Shown here piece by piece: positions 42,584 to 54,902 of a stretch of DNA of 64,000 nucleotides. The translations under genes and the position numbers were made by a program. The DNA is taken from positions 5,520,501 through 5,584,500 of the forward strand of contig NC_065571.1 in the NCBI RefSeq assembly GCF_937616625.2, in the 5' to 3' direction. Source of the DNA: Mercurialis annua (Eukaryota > Streptophyta > Magnoliopsida > Malpighiales > Euphorbiaceae). The notes beneath the pieces were generated by a model. That model did no database searches, was not told where the DNA came from, and saw only the letters and a list, made by a program, of their open reading frames with translations. The stretch's first letter is position 1, and each line of letters starts with the position of its first letter.

Positions 42584-45313
42584 ATGGGGCAGATAAGGCG
42601 TTTATTGATACTGGCGATTTTAATTTATCTTTTTGCTTTATCTAGTGGCAGAGGTGATGTTTTGTTATGTTTTCAAGTCTTTCATAAGTTAATTATTGCA
42701 TCTTAATTATTAATTTTATGTGATGTTTGTTTAATGAATTAAATTAAGTTTATTCATCGGAATGAGATGTATTAAGCTCGTAATTTTTTAAATTATGGTC
42801 ATAATTATTGATAAAAATGTGATGCTTGGCAATTTTGATAGGATTATATGTATATTGGAAGGTTGGTTAATGAGTATCTGTTTATTTCATTGACATAAAA
42901 TGTTCATGTGTGATCTTGATGTATATGATATTGCTTGAAGAAGATGAAAAAAGTGTGATGGCGGTCGGATTGTAGGGTGATATTATGAAATACACTTCTG
43001 AAAGGTTTTGATTCTCTCTGTTGCAGAACTCAAGATTAAGTACAAGCATTTAGATCATCATTCTCCTGTTTACAATCATACTTTTGCGAAAATAATGGTC
43101 GAATATGCTTCTGCAGTAAGTCCGTGAAGTTTTTTAGTTACTATTATCATCTTCTTGTGTCATTCTTTCGACTTATAGATAGTTGATAAGTTCCTTTAAG
43201 TTACTGAAAACGTTTTGAACCTACAGGCCTACATGTCGGATTTGACAGAGCTTTTTACTTGGACATGTTCGAGATGCTGTGATCTGACCAAGGCACGTTG
43301 GTTGATATAATAATAAAAATAATTCTGGCTTCACTTGCTCAGTTAGTTTGTCTTACTAAATTATTAAGTGGCTTAATAATGCTTTTGAATGAATACAGGG
43401 ATTTGAGATTATAGAGCTGATTGTTGATGTTGAGCACTGTTTACAGGTGCACATTACTTTGTTTACATATTAATAAAAAATGGAGCCTTACCTTGTCTTA
43501 TTATGTTTATACTACTAATGGTGTTTTATTTTTTAGCTATCAGCATATACTGATATCACTTTTATTGTCCTGACAGGGATATGTTGGTGTGGCGAAGAAT
43601 CTTAATGCAATTGTTATTGCATTTCGAGGAACTCAGGAACACAGGTGGATCATAATTGCATATCAGATTTGTTTAAATACTGTGTTTATAAGCTAACTGT
43701 CAAAGTCAATTGCTCAGAGTTTAAAGGGTTGTCCATGACATATGACATCCAAAACTATATATGATCATTGGATTTGGTTATGTTTGAGAAACAGACTCAT
43801 ACTTGAATTCTATAGAAACTGGAGGTTTATGATGACTAATTCATTATTATCTGTTTGTTTCAATTTTATCTAATAACCGCATACAAGTCGATTTTTTTAA
43901 TCCCCATGTAGTGCCCTTCCTGTCTGTTACAGTATCAGAGAGTATCCTTTATAGAAGCTCAACTATATGGTTGCATTAAGCAAGAAAGACAATAGACTTA
44001 TCTTCCTTGTTATGATTTGCATACTTTTGTGGGCATTATTGCACTTTGTAAATTTGCTCAACTTACGGTTCCCCATTCATTGCATTTCTGCAGCATACAG
44101 AACTGGGTGGAAGATTTGTTCTGGAAACAGCTTGATCTAAACTATCCTGGCATGCCTGATGCAATGGTGTGTAGTGGTGAAAAGTTTTTTTGACTATGTT
44201 AATCAATTTTCTTTTGTAATTAATTAATAGTTTCAGTCCTTACTCTGCCGCATTGCTTCAGGTGCACCATGGATTTTATTCTGCTTACCATAATACAACA
44301 TTACGCCCTGGTGTTATAAATGCAGTTAACAGAGCAAAGGATTATTATGGAGAACTTGACATAATGGTGACAGGACATTCAATGGGAGGGGCCATCGCTG
44401 CCTTCTGTGGACTTGATTTAACAGTAATAGAACTCAACCTCTAAACACAATCGAAGTTGTATACATAAATTGTTTGTTGGGATTTCTTTGATGAGATTAA
44501 TATCTCATCCTAGATCAGACGTTATATAGATGGAAGTTCTGTTTATTCTCAGGTTAATTATGAAATGAAGAATGTTGTTGTTATGACCTTTGGACAACCT
44601 CGTATTGGCAATGCTGCATTTGCATCCTACTATAGCCAACTTGTGCCAAATACAATCCGAGTCACAAACGACCATGATATTGTGCCGCATTTGCCTCCAT
44701 ACTACAGTTACTTCGCTGAAAAGACATACCACCACTTCCCAAGAGAGGTATTGATCCATGCTTAGTTGATCAATAGATCAAATACTGATATTGATGACAT
44801 TAATGCATCTGTAATTGGAATTCAGGAACCAATGTAAAGTAAAAAATCTTCCATTTATGTGCAGGTGTGGCTGTATAACCTTGGAGTAGGAAGCCTGGTC
44901 TACCCAGTCGAGAAGGTCTGTGATGGCACTGGGGAAGACCCTACGTGTAGCAGGTCAGCCTTTTCTCTACTTTGCTCTTTAGATTGTTATAGCTATTGAA
45001 ATTGTTCTAAATTTATGAACTCCTCTGTACCAGAAAATGAGGCTTTTAGAACTTTTTGCCATAACATGGGAACCAACAGACTGCATATTGTGAATTTTGC
45101 AGGTCAGTGGGTGGGACCAGCATTTCCGATCATCTACATTACTATGGTATTGATTTAATGGGGAAGACATGGAGATCTTGCGGAATTGTGATGAATTCTC
45201 TAGAGGATTATGGCAGAACAGATGACAAAGGAAATATTTTCTTGTCACGAAAACTCGCCACTCCCATTCTGAAAATGAAAACAGAGATGGATGGCGGGAG
45301 CAACAGTGCTTAG
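42584..45313 (+). CDS. class 3 (alpha/beta-hydrolase) lipase
   Basis: Ten coding exons (42584-42653, 43027-43115, 43227-43292, 43399-43446, 43577-43644, 44094-44166, 44262-44423, 44553-44747, 44865-44953, 45103-45313) give 356 residues. The N-terminus is a hydrophobic signal peptide or anchor (about residues 7-20) followed by SSGRELK. The lipase_3 fold shows IVIAFRGTQE (oxyanion region), the nucleophile elbow GHSMGG with Ser178, catalytic Asp234 in HDIVPHLPP, and catalytic His297 in ISDHLHYYG. FGQPRIGNAAF is the usual strand-turn before the Asp. The likely reaction is hydrolysis of acyl esters (triacylglycerol-like) in a secretory or extracellular compartment; the substrate is unknown. Intron 3 appears to start with GC, not GT. 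The position matches the Arabidopsis pair At5g18630/At5g18640, as I recall them. The family is certain, the physiological role is not. Confidence 0.95.
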
Positions 45314-46363
45314 AACATGATTACTCCACAACAAGTTTTCTCTGTAAATTCTCTCTCTAATTGAGTTAATCTTCGTTATTGAATGCAAACGCTTCATAGA
45401 AGATGTGGCTGGTGAATATTTTTCTGTGCCTCAATGGGGGAGAGAATGTGTATATAGACATTGACCTTGTACATTTACAACCTTGTAGTTATAACTTATG
45501 ACTGAAAGCCATCTTTAACATGGTCCTGAAATGTGTGAATATTGAGAGATCTTTTGACAGAATTTTCTTTTTAGATTGAAATTGATTATTTATCTAATGT
45601 ACATATCTCATTTGAACGTGGCCCTTTAGATTATATTTATGGTATGGTTCTTCATTTACATTTTAAACTTTATTTTGTAACTTTCTGAAAATACTCATAA
45701 TAGTAGATGTGATAGTAACATGTGATTCATTTGTTTGCTAGAAGAAATTTTTTTACATCAAGTTGGCCATGAATTGCATCTCATTATACTACAACTGACG
45801 TATTACAGAAATCAGTGACATAATTGCATTTATCTGGTAGTATAAAAAAGATGAGCAAGACAAGCTTCATGTTTTCCTTCACATTCTAGCTTGATGGAAC
45901 TGCCAACTTCTCCTGCATTAGATACAATTAGAGGTGAGCATAGTTTGGTTTGGTAAAATAAAATTTTAATCAAATTATATTTTAATCCTTAAAACAAATA
46001 CTAAACAACATTTAATATTTATATATAATTTCAATTTGACTAAAAAAAAATTGCTATTGATTTTGTTTTGGTTATCTTAATATAGATTTCAATAAATTTT
46101 GTACATAATAATAACTTATTATATATTAATTTATTTATACCCATACATATATAAATAAAAAAAATGATATAATTTTAAAGGTCGGTTTTTAGCTGATTAG
46201 TTAACCAATGGTACAAACCAAACTAAAAATCGTACTTTATTTATTTAAATTCAAATCAATCCATTTGAACTATTTCATCTAAATCAAAATAAATTTTAAT
46301 TTGGTTTGATCAGATTAATGCTTTGATTCCACTTTTAGGCAGCCCTAAATAGAAACAACTAGC
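45314..46363. other. lipase 3' flank and AT-rich intergenic DNA
   Basis: The first 150-200 bp are probably lipase 3' UTR. The part 45930-46345 has imperfect ends (AGAGGTGAGCATAGTTTGG and, inverted, AGGGCTGCCTAAAAG) and many GGTTTGG/CCAAAC words, so it may be a decayed element of the AGGGGTG class. No target duplication was found. Confidence 0.4.
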
Positions 46364-46872
46364 AGGGGCGGAAGTAGGGTCGAGGATGGACGGCCGTCGT
46401 CCCCCTCCGCCGGTGATCAGGATGGACTGCGCAGTTTTGTCCCTTACGCCTGCTATATGTCCTTTTACAATGACAGTTCAATGGCCGCTTCGGCCCCCAT
46501 TGAAAATACAGAAAGGGAGGGAAGAAGAAGGAGATGAGTTTTTTTAGGTTTTGGATTTGATAAATTATATAAAACAAATTCAAACGAATTTATTTTAATT
46601 TGTTAAAAAAATTGATTTATTTTCTTTCTTTACTTGTAAAATATTTATTTTTTATTTGATATTTATCCAACATAATATAAAATTAATGAAATGAAGACAT
46701 CATTGCAATATTTTTAATGTATTTAGTATAAAATAAAAAATTAATTCAAATAATTTTTTGTGAAAAACCAGGTTAAAAGATAATGTTATTTGACCTTAAA
46801 AAATAAAAATAAAAAACACATTTTCCTCGGCCCAAAAAAATCCACCCTTTAAATAGAATTTCTGATTCCGCC
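46364..46872. mobile_element. hAT-like element abutting the stop codon of the MGCGKSK gene
   Basis: The left end is CAGGGGCGGAAGTAGGG. The right end, inverted, is GGCGGAATCAG, as in other CAGNGGCGGA-ended elements here, but with its outermost bases missing. The 8 bp flanks ACAACTAG (46356-46363) and ACAACTAC (46873-46880) match at 7 of 8. The right flank contains the stop codon of the minus-strand gene at 46877-47569. The interior 46380-46500 is GC-rich; no intact gene was seen. Confidence 0.6.
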
Positions 46873-46876
46873 ACAA

Positions 46877-47569
46877 CTACTTCTTCTTCTTCTTCTTAGT
46901 TCGTTGTATTTTAGATATAGTAAGTACTATCTTATGTTTAAGCTTGATAACTTTCAAATGATATACCTCCTCAACATTCTTCTTCTTTTCACCGGAACTC
47001 GGAATCTCCGGTTCAAGAGCTTTACCCGGTTCTGCTTCACCGGCCACATGCTCTTCCTTCTCCTTTGCAGGCTCTCCTGCAAATCAAAATAATACAACAT
47101 AAATATAACGGAGAATGCAAAACGGCTAGCTAAACATATAAATTATAGAAACCCTACACCAACCATTTTCTGTTTCTTGTTTCACTCCACCGGAAACAAC
47201 ATCGTCCGGCGATGTTTCCGTTTCTTGTTCGGAAACAACGTCGTTTAGTAATGATGTTTTAACACAGTCGCTGAACGCGTCCTCCTTCCCGGAATCAAGA
47301 CGTGGGGAGAAATATTCAGACCTCTCAGAAGCAATTCCTTCGATATCTTCATCTTTTCTCGATGAAAAATATCGATTCGGCGAGTCCTTTGAAATCATTT
47401 TTCCGCCGGGTGATGTTTGTTCTTGCTCACCGTTTTTCAAATCTTTATGATCCTCAGCTATGTCCTTCACTTCAATATTATTATTACTGTCATTATTCTT
47501 GCTAGTTTTTTTCCTGGTGACCGTACTGTTCGCAGTGGCGACGGCATATTTTGATTTTCCACATCCCAT
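46877..47569 (-). CDS. small MGCGKSK protein, predicted N-myristoylated, function unknown
   Basis: Exon 1 (47569-47164) begins MGCGKSK, a strong N-myristoylation and palmitoylation signal, so the protein is probably membrane-attached. The rest is hydrophilic and disordered: Lys/Asn-rich, then acidic and Ser-rich with SPGG, DSPNRYFSSR and ETETSPDDVVSGG segments. Exon 2 (47076-46967) is Glu/Lys/Pro-rich (AEPGKALEPEIPSSGEKKK). The third piece (46894-46877) is a poly-lysine end and a TAG stop. Total 177 residues. The last intron (46966-46895, GTATAT...TAAG) is 72 nt and stop-free in frame, so an unspliced form would read through to 201 residues. I know similar MGCxxSK proteins in dicots but no established function. 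Exon 1 and its acceptor pair are firm; the 3' end is less so. Confidence 0.75.
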
Positions 47570-47744
47570 TTCTTGAAATCAAAGAAAACAAAAAGGTAAT
47601 TCACTAATTCTTTGCCTTTCTTATTGCCTGTGTATTTTTGTTATTGTGGTTTGAAATAGAAAGGGTGAGCTTGCATGCATGGCATAATTTAGGTTTATAC
47701 AGCTTGTTCTTTAATTTAAATTTTTGCTGTTGTGTTTTGAAGGT

Positions 47745-47756
47745 TGATATATAAGG
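47745..47756 (-). promoter_or_regulatory. TATA-like box of the MGCGKSK gene
   Basis: On the minus strand CCTTATATATCA lies about 180 bp before the start codon, a plausible distance for a TATA box with a leader of about 150 nt. Confidence 0.35.
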
Positions 47757-47799
47757 TGTAATAGCAGCACAATAACAGCAGGTTTATTTTTAGGCAATG

Positions 47800-50700
47800 T
47801 TTTGATGCATTGTTATTGAATACCGTTTCTGCTTATTTTATCTTTCTGTTCATTGCTATACCATTTTTAAGTATGTCCATATCTAAAATGAAATAACAAA
47901 ATGTTTTACTTCTTATAGCATAAACATAGAAAAAAAAAATACTAGTCTTTATCATATCTTTTTGTTACAATATATTTTTGGAATATTGACAATAAATCCT
48001 AATATTTCAACTTTATATGATTTAGTCCTATTATTCAAAATGTTATAAAACACATACTAACCTTTTTCACTTTTTAAATTTTGTAATACAAACCGTTTTT
48101 TCGACAAATTTTTTTCATATGTGATAGTCAAATTAAATATATGTATTGACATATTAAATTCCAACGTTTTAAAACATTACAAATAAAATCCCAACTGTTC
48201 GTATTTTTACACTATATAGCTTGTAAAAGGGGAGAAAATTGTCAGAAAATGAATTTAGACTATAAAATGTAAAAATAAAAAAAATTAAGATTTATTTTAT
48301 AATATTTCAATAATATAATTAAATTGTTATAAAATTGAAAGGTTAAAATATTTGCAAAGTCTTGATCACAAAATGAAGCAATAGAGAAAAAGTTGATCTT
48401 ATATGAGAAGTTTCTATGTGACAGAAGCATTATTACTTTTTCATTCAGATTCCAACTTCCGCTTCTTCCAATCTTTCTTTTCAGTTAGCTTTTTCTTTTT
48501 CCAGACATGACAGAACATATCGATTCCGTTTCTTAATCAGGAATTAAAAAAATTGTTTTCTTTCGTTATTGTGTCTCAATCTCCAAATCAGAATCACTTC
48601 TAATTGAGGAATTTTTGTAGGTATTTTTCAAAAAAACTAATAAATATTTTTTAGATAAATAAAACTAATAAATATTTACAATAGAATTTTTTTAATTATC
48701 ATTTATATTTTTATTATAATAACTTTTTTAACATGACAACCAACTCATTAATTTTTTTTTTGTCATAGGCTAAAATTGTTGAGAGAATTATGAATATATA
48801 TAAGGAAGAAAGACTACTCAACAATGATGAGTAAGCCAATCAAAAATGAAATGATGAGTACCGCAAAGCAGTCATCGACAAGGGCTTTTTAGCCACCAAA
48901 AGGGCCACCCAAATACACATATAATGTAAAAGAAACCAGATCTAAAACCGAAAGATTAAATTAGAAAAAATTGTAACTTTAACTTTTCCTCATCAATAAA
49001 GAGATAAATGTATATTTCTAAAAATTTGATAAATCTCTTTAAAGATGAAAAAACGAAAGTAACAACTTTCATGTGTTTAAAATATCGATTCTGCCAAAAT
49101 TAAAAAGCCAAATGTTAGGTGAACAAAATCCACCCTATAAGATTATAAACCATATATCTAATTTTTCATTCGTTGCATAATTATTTATAACCACCAATTA
49201 AAAAAAAATACATGAATAAATAATTAATTTTCTTCAAAAAAAAAATTAATTAATTCAAAAATGATGTATTATTCTTTTTCAATTGATAGTAGTATAATTA
49301 TGGCACATGTCACGCGTTAAATGGATGGCTCGCCAATCCGTCTAATCTGCTTACAAACTATACTTTGAATAATTATATAGAAATAAAATTATTAAATACA
49401 TTAAATATAATATATTAATATACAAATAAATTTAATTAGATTCAGTTTTATAACTTGAGTATGAACAGATAAATTAAAAGTTAATACTATTATATTTTAT
49501 AAAATTAAAAATCTTTATCGGTTAAGTCAGTTATATGTTAATTGTGTTATCCGTTTATTTTAACGTGAAAAGCGTGTCGTGTTATCCGTTTAAAATTCAT
49601 GTTGTATTAGAATTGAACATTTTAACACAGTTAGTTAAATGGGTCGTGTTCGTATTGAATCTAATCATGTCAATATAGTCGACCACTAATCCATTTCTAC
49701 ACACATGCTTATATGTAAAACATAAATTTCTAAAAATGATTTATGGTTTGATTATGTCAATCGCCAGTACAAACTGTTTGTTCAATTTAGGTCGAGCAAT
49801 TCAATCCGGCACAACTCAATTGGAATGAATTTCCAGTTTTTAGAGTTAAATGGACCTACTAGTCGAATGATCTCTGGTTCTACCATCGGTCTAATTTTTA
49901 ATCATTGTTATGGGCAATATATATTTGAGACAACTGTCATTGACAAAATATGTTTGTTCGAGTATGCATTCGGCTATACTAAGCACCCGACTGATCGTCT
50001 TAATAAAGAGTGAATTTTAGATTGTAATATATTAATGATCAAACATTTAAAATATAACAAAGTTTAGTTGTGCGAATTATATAATTATATAAATTTAGCA
50101 AAAATACTTTATTCGGTTTATAATATTCATCACGTTTGACTCTTTCATACGGATTAAGAAAATTGGACTAATTTTTTTAGTCTCGTTAAATTACTACTTT
50201 TTTAAGTTTGACTTGATTTAACATAAAAAAAATGGATGAGTGCAATTTATTGTTTTGAAGATCCAATCTGATAAATGCACAGAAATCAAAGCATGATTTT
50301 GCAAATTACCTAGAATTTGGAAAATGATCAAAGGCGAGTGCATCTAGCAACTAGACTTGCTGACATCACATTACAATTTTCATAAAATTAGTTGAATGAC
50401 CAAAACGATAAGCTTAGGTGGATTTTGATTGGAAAAGAAATATTATGTGTATGAATTTTAAATACACTGTAAATTGATAAGGATTACGATTCCTTCAAAT
50501 TTAAGTGAATTTGAGGGGTCAGATTGTCTTATATACCATTTATTATAAAATAAAGTTATTCAATTAAATTTGAATTTTTTTAATCTATAAAATAAATAAT
50601 GTAGATTTGTTGAACTTGACCCCTCAAATTTAAATGAATTTCAGAAAATTTCAATCCAATTGATAATGTAGCGAAAATGCCAAAAGTCGTCTAATAACCA

Positions 50701-50967
50701 TAAAAACGATAAATGATATAGAAAACAACGCTAGTAGAAACTAAAAAAACAATAATCGAGTTGGTAAAGCGTTTTTTAATTTAAACAAAATTATGAGCTT
50801 GAACTATGCTCTTATATACATTGCACTGTTTAAAATTAAGATTTAAAGTTTGTCTTTTGCTAAAAACTAACAGGACGGTAGTGAAAAGTAATCTAAATAT
50901 ATAAAGTTTAAAGGTGTTATCTTATAGCCGAGTTCAGAAAATCTTATAAACTCTATAAAAACATTTT
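47800..50967. other. intergenic DNA, nothing recognised
   Basis: This is AT-rich DNA without a supported gene. An open frame at 49825-50013 has no recognisable domain. Near 50757 the phrase GAGTTGGTAAAGCG resembles a tRNA A box but no matching B box lies at the right distance. Confidence 0.45.
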
Positions 50968-51364
50968 GGCAGAAGGTACAAAAAAGCCCTCGAATTTTTT
51001 TCAAAAGTACAGATAAGCCCTTTTATTTTATCTGGGCATAATTAAGCCCCCGAATTTTTAAAATTGAACAATTAAACCCTTATTATTTTAAAATCGAACA
51101 AATAAACCCTTTTAGTTTACTTTTAGGACACTTACCCCCTCAAATTTTCAGTAAATATTTTAAATATTAAAATTATTTTTGAATTTTTTTCCTATATGAT
51201 TATGAGAGACATGTCAGCCATTAACGAGTGTTTCTAATGATGTTTGATGAAAGGGGTTATTTGTTTTATTTGAAAACAAAGAGAGCTTAATTATACCTAA
51301 AAAAAGTAAAAAAACTGATTTGTACTTTTGTGAAAACTACAAGGATTTTTTTGTATCTTTTGCC
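50968..51364. mobile_element. MULE-type MITE, family M5
   Basis: The ends are GGCAGAAGGTACAAAAAAGC and, inverted, GGCAAAAGATACAAAAAAAT, followed by complementary CAAAAGTACA words. The 9 bp flanks AAACATTTT (50959-50967) and AAACACTTT (51365-51373) match at 8 of 9. Length is 397 bp. Confidence 0.72.
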
Positions 51365-51373
51365 AAACACTTT

Positions 51374-52980
51374 ACTAAACAAACAAACTAATAATAGAGT
51401 TTCAATATAAGTATAACAGATTATTCTCTCAAATAATAAGCAAATTATTAGGTCGTGGGTTCAAATCCTTCCACAAGCGCTCTCCCCTCCCTGATTATAT
51501 ATATAAAAAATAATTATTCTAATTCTATTAAATAAAAAAATTAAATTTTGAAAATTTGAAAATTTTAACTAAAAATTTATAACACACTTTCTTAAATTCT
51601 TAAAGCATTTTCTGATTTAAATCATTAAGTTAAATAAAATAAAACTAGGATCAATTTTATCTAAATAATTATGATGATTTTATTAATTTTTTTTGCAAGA
51701 TACATAAGTTGTACTAAATAAGTTTTAACTGTGAGGTAATACTTTTAATTCTTTTTATATTAAAATTAATTTTTAATTCGAGTCAAGATGATTTTTGGCG
51801 GAAAGCAAAACTCTAACCCTAAATTCTAACGACAATACATAATGCGGATGAACCTTGAGTCGTTATTTAAATTAGGAGAAATGCCCTACCAACTCACATG
51901 TATTTGGTGATATGTTCATTTGTCTTTTCCATTACACAAGAGTAGAAAGAAGTTCAAATTTGAAATCACATTTTTTAAAAAAGCAAGAGTAGGAGTGGTG
52001 AATACTTATCTCTTAGAGAGACAATTTTTTCGGAAAGAGAAAGTTAATTTTCATGTGTTCGGAATGCATTAGACAATAATTTTCAGATTCTAGCAGGAAA
52101 TTATCGTTTTTTATCTCCTTTTATCATTATTTTTTGATTAAATTGCTCCGTTCTTTAGAGTGTGTGTTTTCGTGTATTTTGTTTGATATAAAGTTAGTAT
52201 TGTGTATATTTTTGGATTGTCCAAACATTTTTAGTGTTTGTTCAAATTTCAGATTCAAATTCTTGAAGATTCAAGGTTTTCGTATCATCGTGATCAATTG
52301 AAGTTATAGGGGTGCAACTGGCGACTGCACACTTGAATTTTTTCTGATTTACAAAATTTATGTATTTAAATTCTTATTGTTATTTCGTTTTTTTTCGTAG
52401 ATCATTATAGAGCTTCAAATTGTTTATTATTTTTTTATAATTTTGGATACATAATGGACTTTGAGATTTACATTGTAATCTCAATTTATTTCCTTAACAT
52501 ATAATCTACCTTTGATAATAAAAAATCACAATTTTTTTTAAAAAAGTATATATTATGAAATGAACATAATTAGAGCTTATTATACCATTATGTTGGATTC
52601 ATTATCAATCTCCCTAACTGTTTGCTGAAACGACTAACCCAAGAAGTTCAAAATATGTATTTTTTGGTTATTTGCAATTAGTTGGAGATGACGGCGTCTG
52701 TTAGTTTTCCCTCCAAGGCAGCCACTGTCACCCCCACATCTTATCCTTTACTCCAACTGACCATGCCATTGCCATTATTACACCCAATAAAATACTACTC
52801 AAACATCACTTCTTCGAACCTTTTTTTTCCCTTTAATATTACCCAATTGGGCTCCATCAATATGATTTTCTTGATCTAACAATAGAAAATTAACATCTTT
52901 CCAAATCAGGAAACTTTTGTGGTGGTGGCCTTCCTTCTTCCTCGCTCTCTCTCCGTAACTTTATCCAGTTATCCATTTTT
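51374..52980. other. intergenic DNA and promoter region of the E3 ligase gene
   Basis: At 51453-51475 the words GTCGTGGGTTCAAATCCTTC form a good polymerase III B box, probably a SINE fragment, since no tRNA can be folded around it. An open frame at 52682-52879 has no recognisable domain. The CT-rich stretch 52931-52986 is likely leader of the downstream gene. Confidence 0.4.
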
Positions 52981-52986
52981 TCTCTA

Positions 52987-54902
52987 ATGGAAGCCACCAC
53001 CCAATCTTGCGGCCGTCTTGATTTCGGCAAGATGGGCTTTGGGTACCTTTTTTTTCTTCATTTTTACCTCCTTCTTCTTCATTTCTTGATTCTTGATTAA
53101 TCCTTTATAGTTTCTTTCAGTTCTTGATTAATAATTTCTTGTTTGTACTAGATGCGAGCATTACAGGAGAAGATGCAAGATTCGAGCTCCATGTTGCAAC
53201 GAGATCTTCTGGTGCCGCCATTGTCATAACGAGGCAGTGGTATAATTTCTTATATCTCTACGTTTTCTTGATCTGGGTGGTTTTTTTTTATTGACGTATG
53301 TGTTTGTTCTATTCGAACAGAATACGTTGAAGAACATACATGATCGGCATGAAATCAATCGCTGTGATGTCAAGCAAGTCCGTTTATAAATGTTTATTCA
53401 ATATGTATGTTATAATTTCTTGGGTTATGAATCGGCAGTGATTTGTATTCATTTTTTTCAGGTGATATGTTCAGTTTGTGACACAGAACAGCCGGTTGCT
53501 CAAGTTTGTACCAACTGTGGTGTTAATATGGGCGAATATTTCTGCGGAATCTGCAAATTCTTTGATGATGATGTAACCTTTTCGAAACTTATGAATCTGT
53601 TTTTACATTACAATTAGTTAGTGCAATGTTTATGATCCTTATCGATGGCTGGCTGCATTTGATGCTGCAGACAGGTAAAGGCCAGTTTCATTGTGATGAC
53701 TGTGGAATCTGTAGGTGTGTATGCTTATTTTCGGCTAATTTCGTCTATCTTTTCCTTAGTATCTATTGCCAATCAATCCAAAAAGACGATTCTGATGTGT
53801 TTTGTGATCTAAAACAGAGTTGGTGGCAGCGAGAATTATTTTCACTGTACAAAGTGTGGTATGCACCAATTTCTTCGTTCTATTCCTTTACTTGCAACTA
53901 ATTACAGTATGGTTTCGGAGCATTGAAGCTCTTCGGATGGTTATGTACGGTTATTTACTACGAATCAATTACACAATCCCTTTTTATTAGCTAATTCTTT
54001 AACATCTGTGCAGGTTCTTGCTATGCTATCACTCTGCGTGGTAATCATTCTTGCGTGGAGAACTCTATGCGCCACCATTGTCCTATATGTTATGAGGTAT
54101 GCACATTTTTGTGGTTGTCATGCGGCGAAATGGAATTCTTTGTAATGTGTCAAGCATTGATAACTCCGTTAATTTGCAGTACTTATTTGATTCTCTAAAA
54201 GACACTACCGTAATGAAATGTGGTCACACGATGCATCTCGAATGTTATCAAGAGATGATAAAGCGAGACAAGTAAGTTTTTATCAGCTGTTCCGTCCTCT
54301 TCTTTAGTTTTGGTTTAGTGATTCTCGAGTTTAAACGTGATTTTACAATCAGATATTGCTGTCCTATATGCTCCAAATCAGTGATTGACATGTCCAGAAC
54401 TTGGAAAAGGATAGATGAGGAGGTAGGCCTATTAATTGTCAAGTTTGTGCATTTTCTTCAAATTTATCCTTTTTGCTAATATCAATGAATCAGGAAGACA
54501 ACACTAACAGTTATCAGTTACATTAATGTTGCAGATAGAAGCAACAGTTATGCCAGAGGATTATCGCGACAAGAAGGTGATGACTCGCATCCTTTTAACA
54601 TTTTTGACATTAAATAAAACGAGCTATATATGCTGACACGCATAATCCGTTTAATTCTGTGCTGTGTTGGTGCTGACACGATTATTAGATAGATTGTATT
54701 CATGCTCATGCTGATCCTAATCGTGTCATTTGAATAGATCGATAGTAATGGTTATTGGGTGAACTCGTACTTGCAGATATGGATTCTCTGTAATGACTGC
54801 AACGATACAACAGAAGTCTACTTCCACATAATTGGGCAGAAATGTTGCCACTGCAAATCATACAACACCCGCGCAGTTGCGCCTCCAGTTCTTCCTCAAT
54901 AA
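52987..54902 (+). CDS. MIEL1: MIEL1-type CHY/CTCHY/RING zinc-finger E3 ubiquitin ligase
   Basis: Eleven exons (52987-53042, 53152-53239, 53321-53377, 53462-53572, 53671-53714, 53818-53858, 54014-54096, 54180-54271, 54353-54422, 54535-54576, 54777-54902) join in frame to 269 residues, against 267 for Arabidopsis MIEL1 as I recall. After [13 protein letters not shown] the CHY zinc finger runs to about residue 95. A CTCHY finger follows ([26 protein letters not shown]). A RING domain covers about 155-196 (CPICYE ... [11 protein letters not shown] ... CCPIC). The C-terminal zinc ribbon is [20 protein letters not shown], and the protein ends PPVLPQ. All visible Cys and His ligands are kept. MIEL1 ubiquitinates MYB30 and MYB96, tuning defence, ABA responses and cuticular wax. 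It also completes the conserved neighbourhood that begins with the glutaredoxin. Very confident. Confidence 0.96.

Noticed and set aside
49825..50013. A 62-codon plus-strand frame with a normal amino-acid mix.
   Set aside because: There is no domain, splice context or homology that I recognise. It might be a transposon scrap but cannot be supported.
51440..51480. Strong B-box (GTCGTGGGTTCAAATCC) suggesting a tRNA gene.
   Set aside because: No acceptor stem, D arm or anticodon arm can be formed upstream. It is better read as a SINE fragment.
52682..52879. A 65-codon frame just upstream of the E3 ligase gene.
   Set aside because: It has no homology and lies in the promoter region. It could only matter as an upstream frame if transcription began unusually far upstream.
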